Positions 15,149 to 15,179 of a stretch of DNA of 15,179 bases are shown in pieces. The stretch is taken from assembly GCA_023439425.1 (NCBI GenBank), contig JAEXNZ010000537.1:1-15179 (forward strand), written 5' to 3'. The translations under genes and the position numbers were made by a program. Source of the DNA: Pseudomonadota bacterium (lineage in GTDB: Bacteria; Pseudomonadota; Gammaproteobacteria; Xanthomonadales; Xanthomonadaceae). The first letter of the stretch is position 1; the number at the start of each line of letters is the position of its first letter. The notes under the pieces are model-generated. The model was not told where the DNA came from. It searched no databases and saw only the letters and a list, made by a program, of their open reading frames with translations.

Positions 15149-15179
15149 GGGATGCTCCCAGGTGTGCGGGGCCGGGAAG
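15149..15179. other. Right-edge non-coding or upstream segment
   Basis: 31 bases before the first complete gene. They contain its probable ribosome site (TGGGAG on the minus strand), no hairpin and no stop codon in any minus frame. Whether this is an intergenic leader or the end of an upstream gene cannot be decided here. No other stretch of the window lacks a gene for more than 27 bases. Confidence 0.6.

Noticed and set aside
1..15179. Diversity-generating retroelement, CRISPR array, tRNA or integrase
   Set aside because: No reverse transcriptase, no template/variable repeat pair, no regularly spaced direct repeats, no cloverleaf and no recombinase motif seen on either strand.

Overview
The window looks like a stretch of a tailed-phage genome, probably a short-tailed (podovirus-like) phage or prophage from a high-GC proteobacterial host. 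Base composition and codon use would suit a Xanthomonadaceae or Pseudomonas-like host, but no host gene is present to fix the taxon. All genes lie on the minus strand, so the functional order runs from position 15179 down to position 1. Genes are packed end to end (largest gap 27 bases, several stop/start overlaps). I see no RNA gene, insertion sequence, CRISPR array, internal promoter or terminator. The whole window reads as one segment of a late virion-structure operon.

Layout in transcription order. (1) 15148-14630: a 172-residue small virion protein with a polyproline linker, of a kind often found just after the major capsid gene, which would lie beyond the right edge. (2) 14628-13948: head-tail adaptor protein. 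(3) 13946-12636: a beta-rich, propeller-like tail hub or nozzle candidate. (4) 12632-12459: a small zinc-ribbon protein, read in a different frame from the long overlapping open frame there. (5) 12437-11814, 11814-9940, 9931-9458, 9441-8971, 8969-8223, 8226-6745 and 6742-6401: seven mostly beta-rich structural proteins, including two adjacent genes of equal size that look like diverged paralogues and a 493-residue protein with a beta-repeat N-terminus. (6) 6386-4497, 4469-3024 and 3017-1: a 629-residue coiled-coil protein, a 481-residue Ala-rich protein, and the first 1005 residues of a very large protein that runs off the left edge.

The most notable item is the last gene. After an Ala/Pro-rich and glycine-zipper-containing N-terminal half, it carries a recognisable inorganic-pyrophosphatase-like domain (residues about 824-946) with the acidic D-K-D-H-V-D signature of family I pyrophosphatases. 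This architecture matches the 'polyvalent protein' concept: large phage proteins thought to be packaged in the virion, injected with DNA, and carrying enzymatic domains that act early in the new host. The three left-hand proteins are plausibly the internal or ejected proteins of the particle, while the right-hand genes build the neck, tail and host-contact parts. Function calls for most of the middle genes are limited to 'phage structural protein' because I see no diagnostic enzyme motifs.
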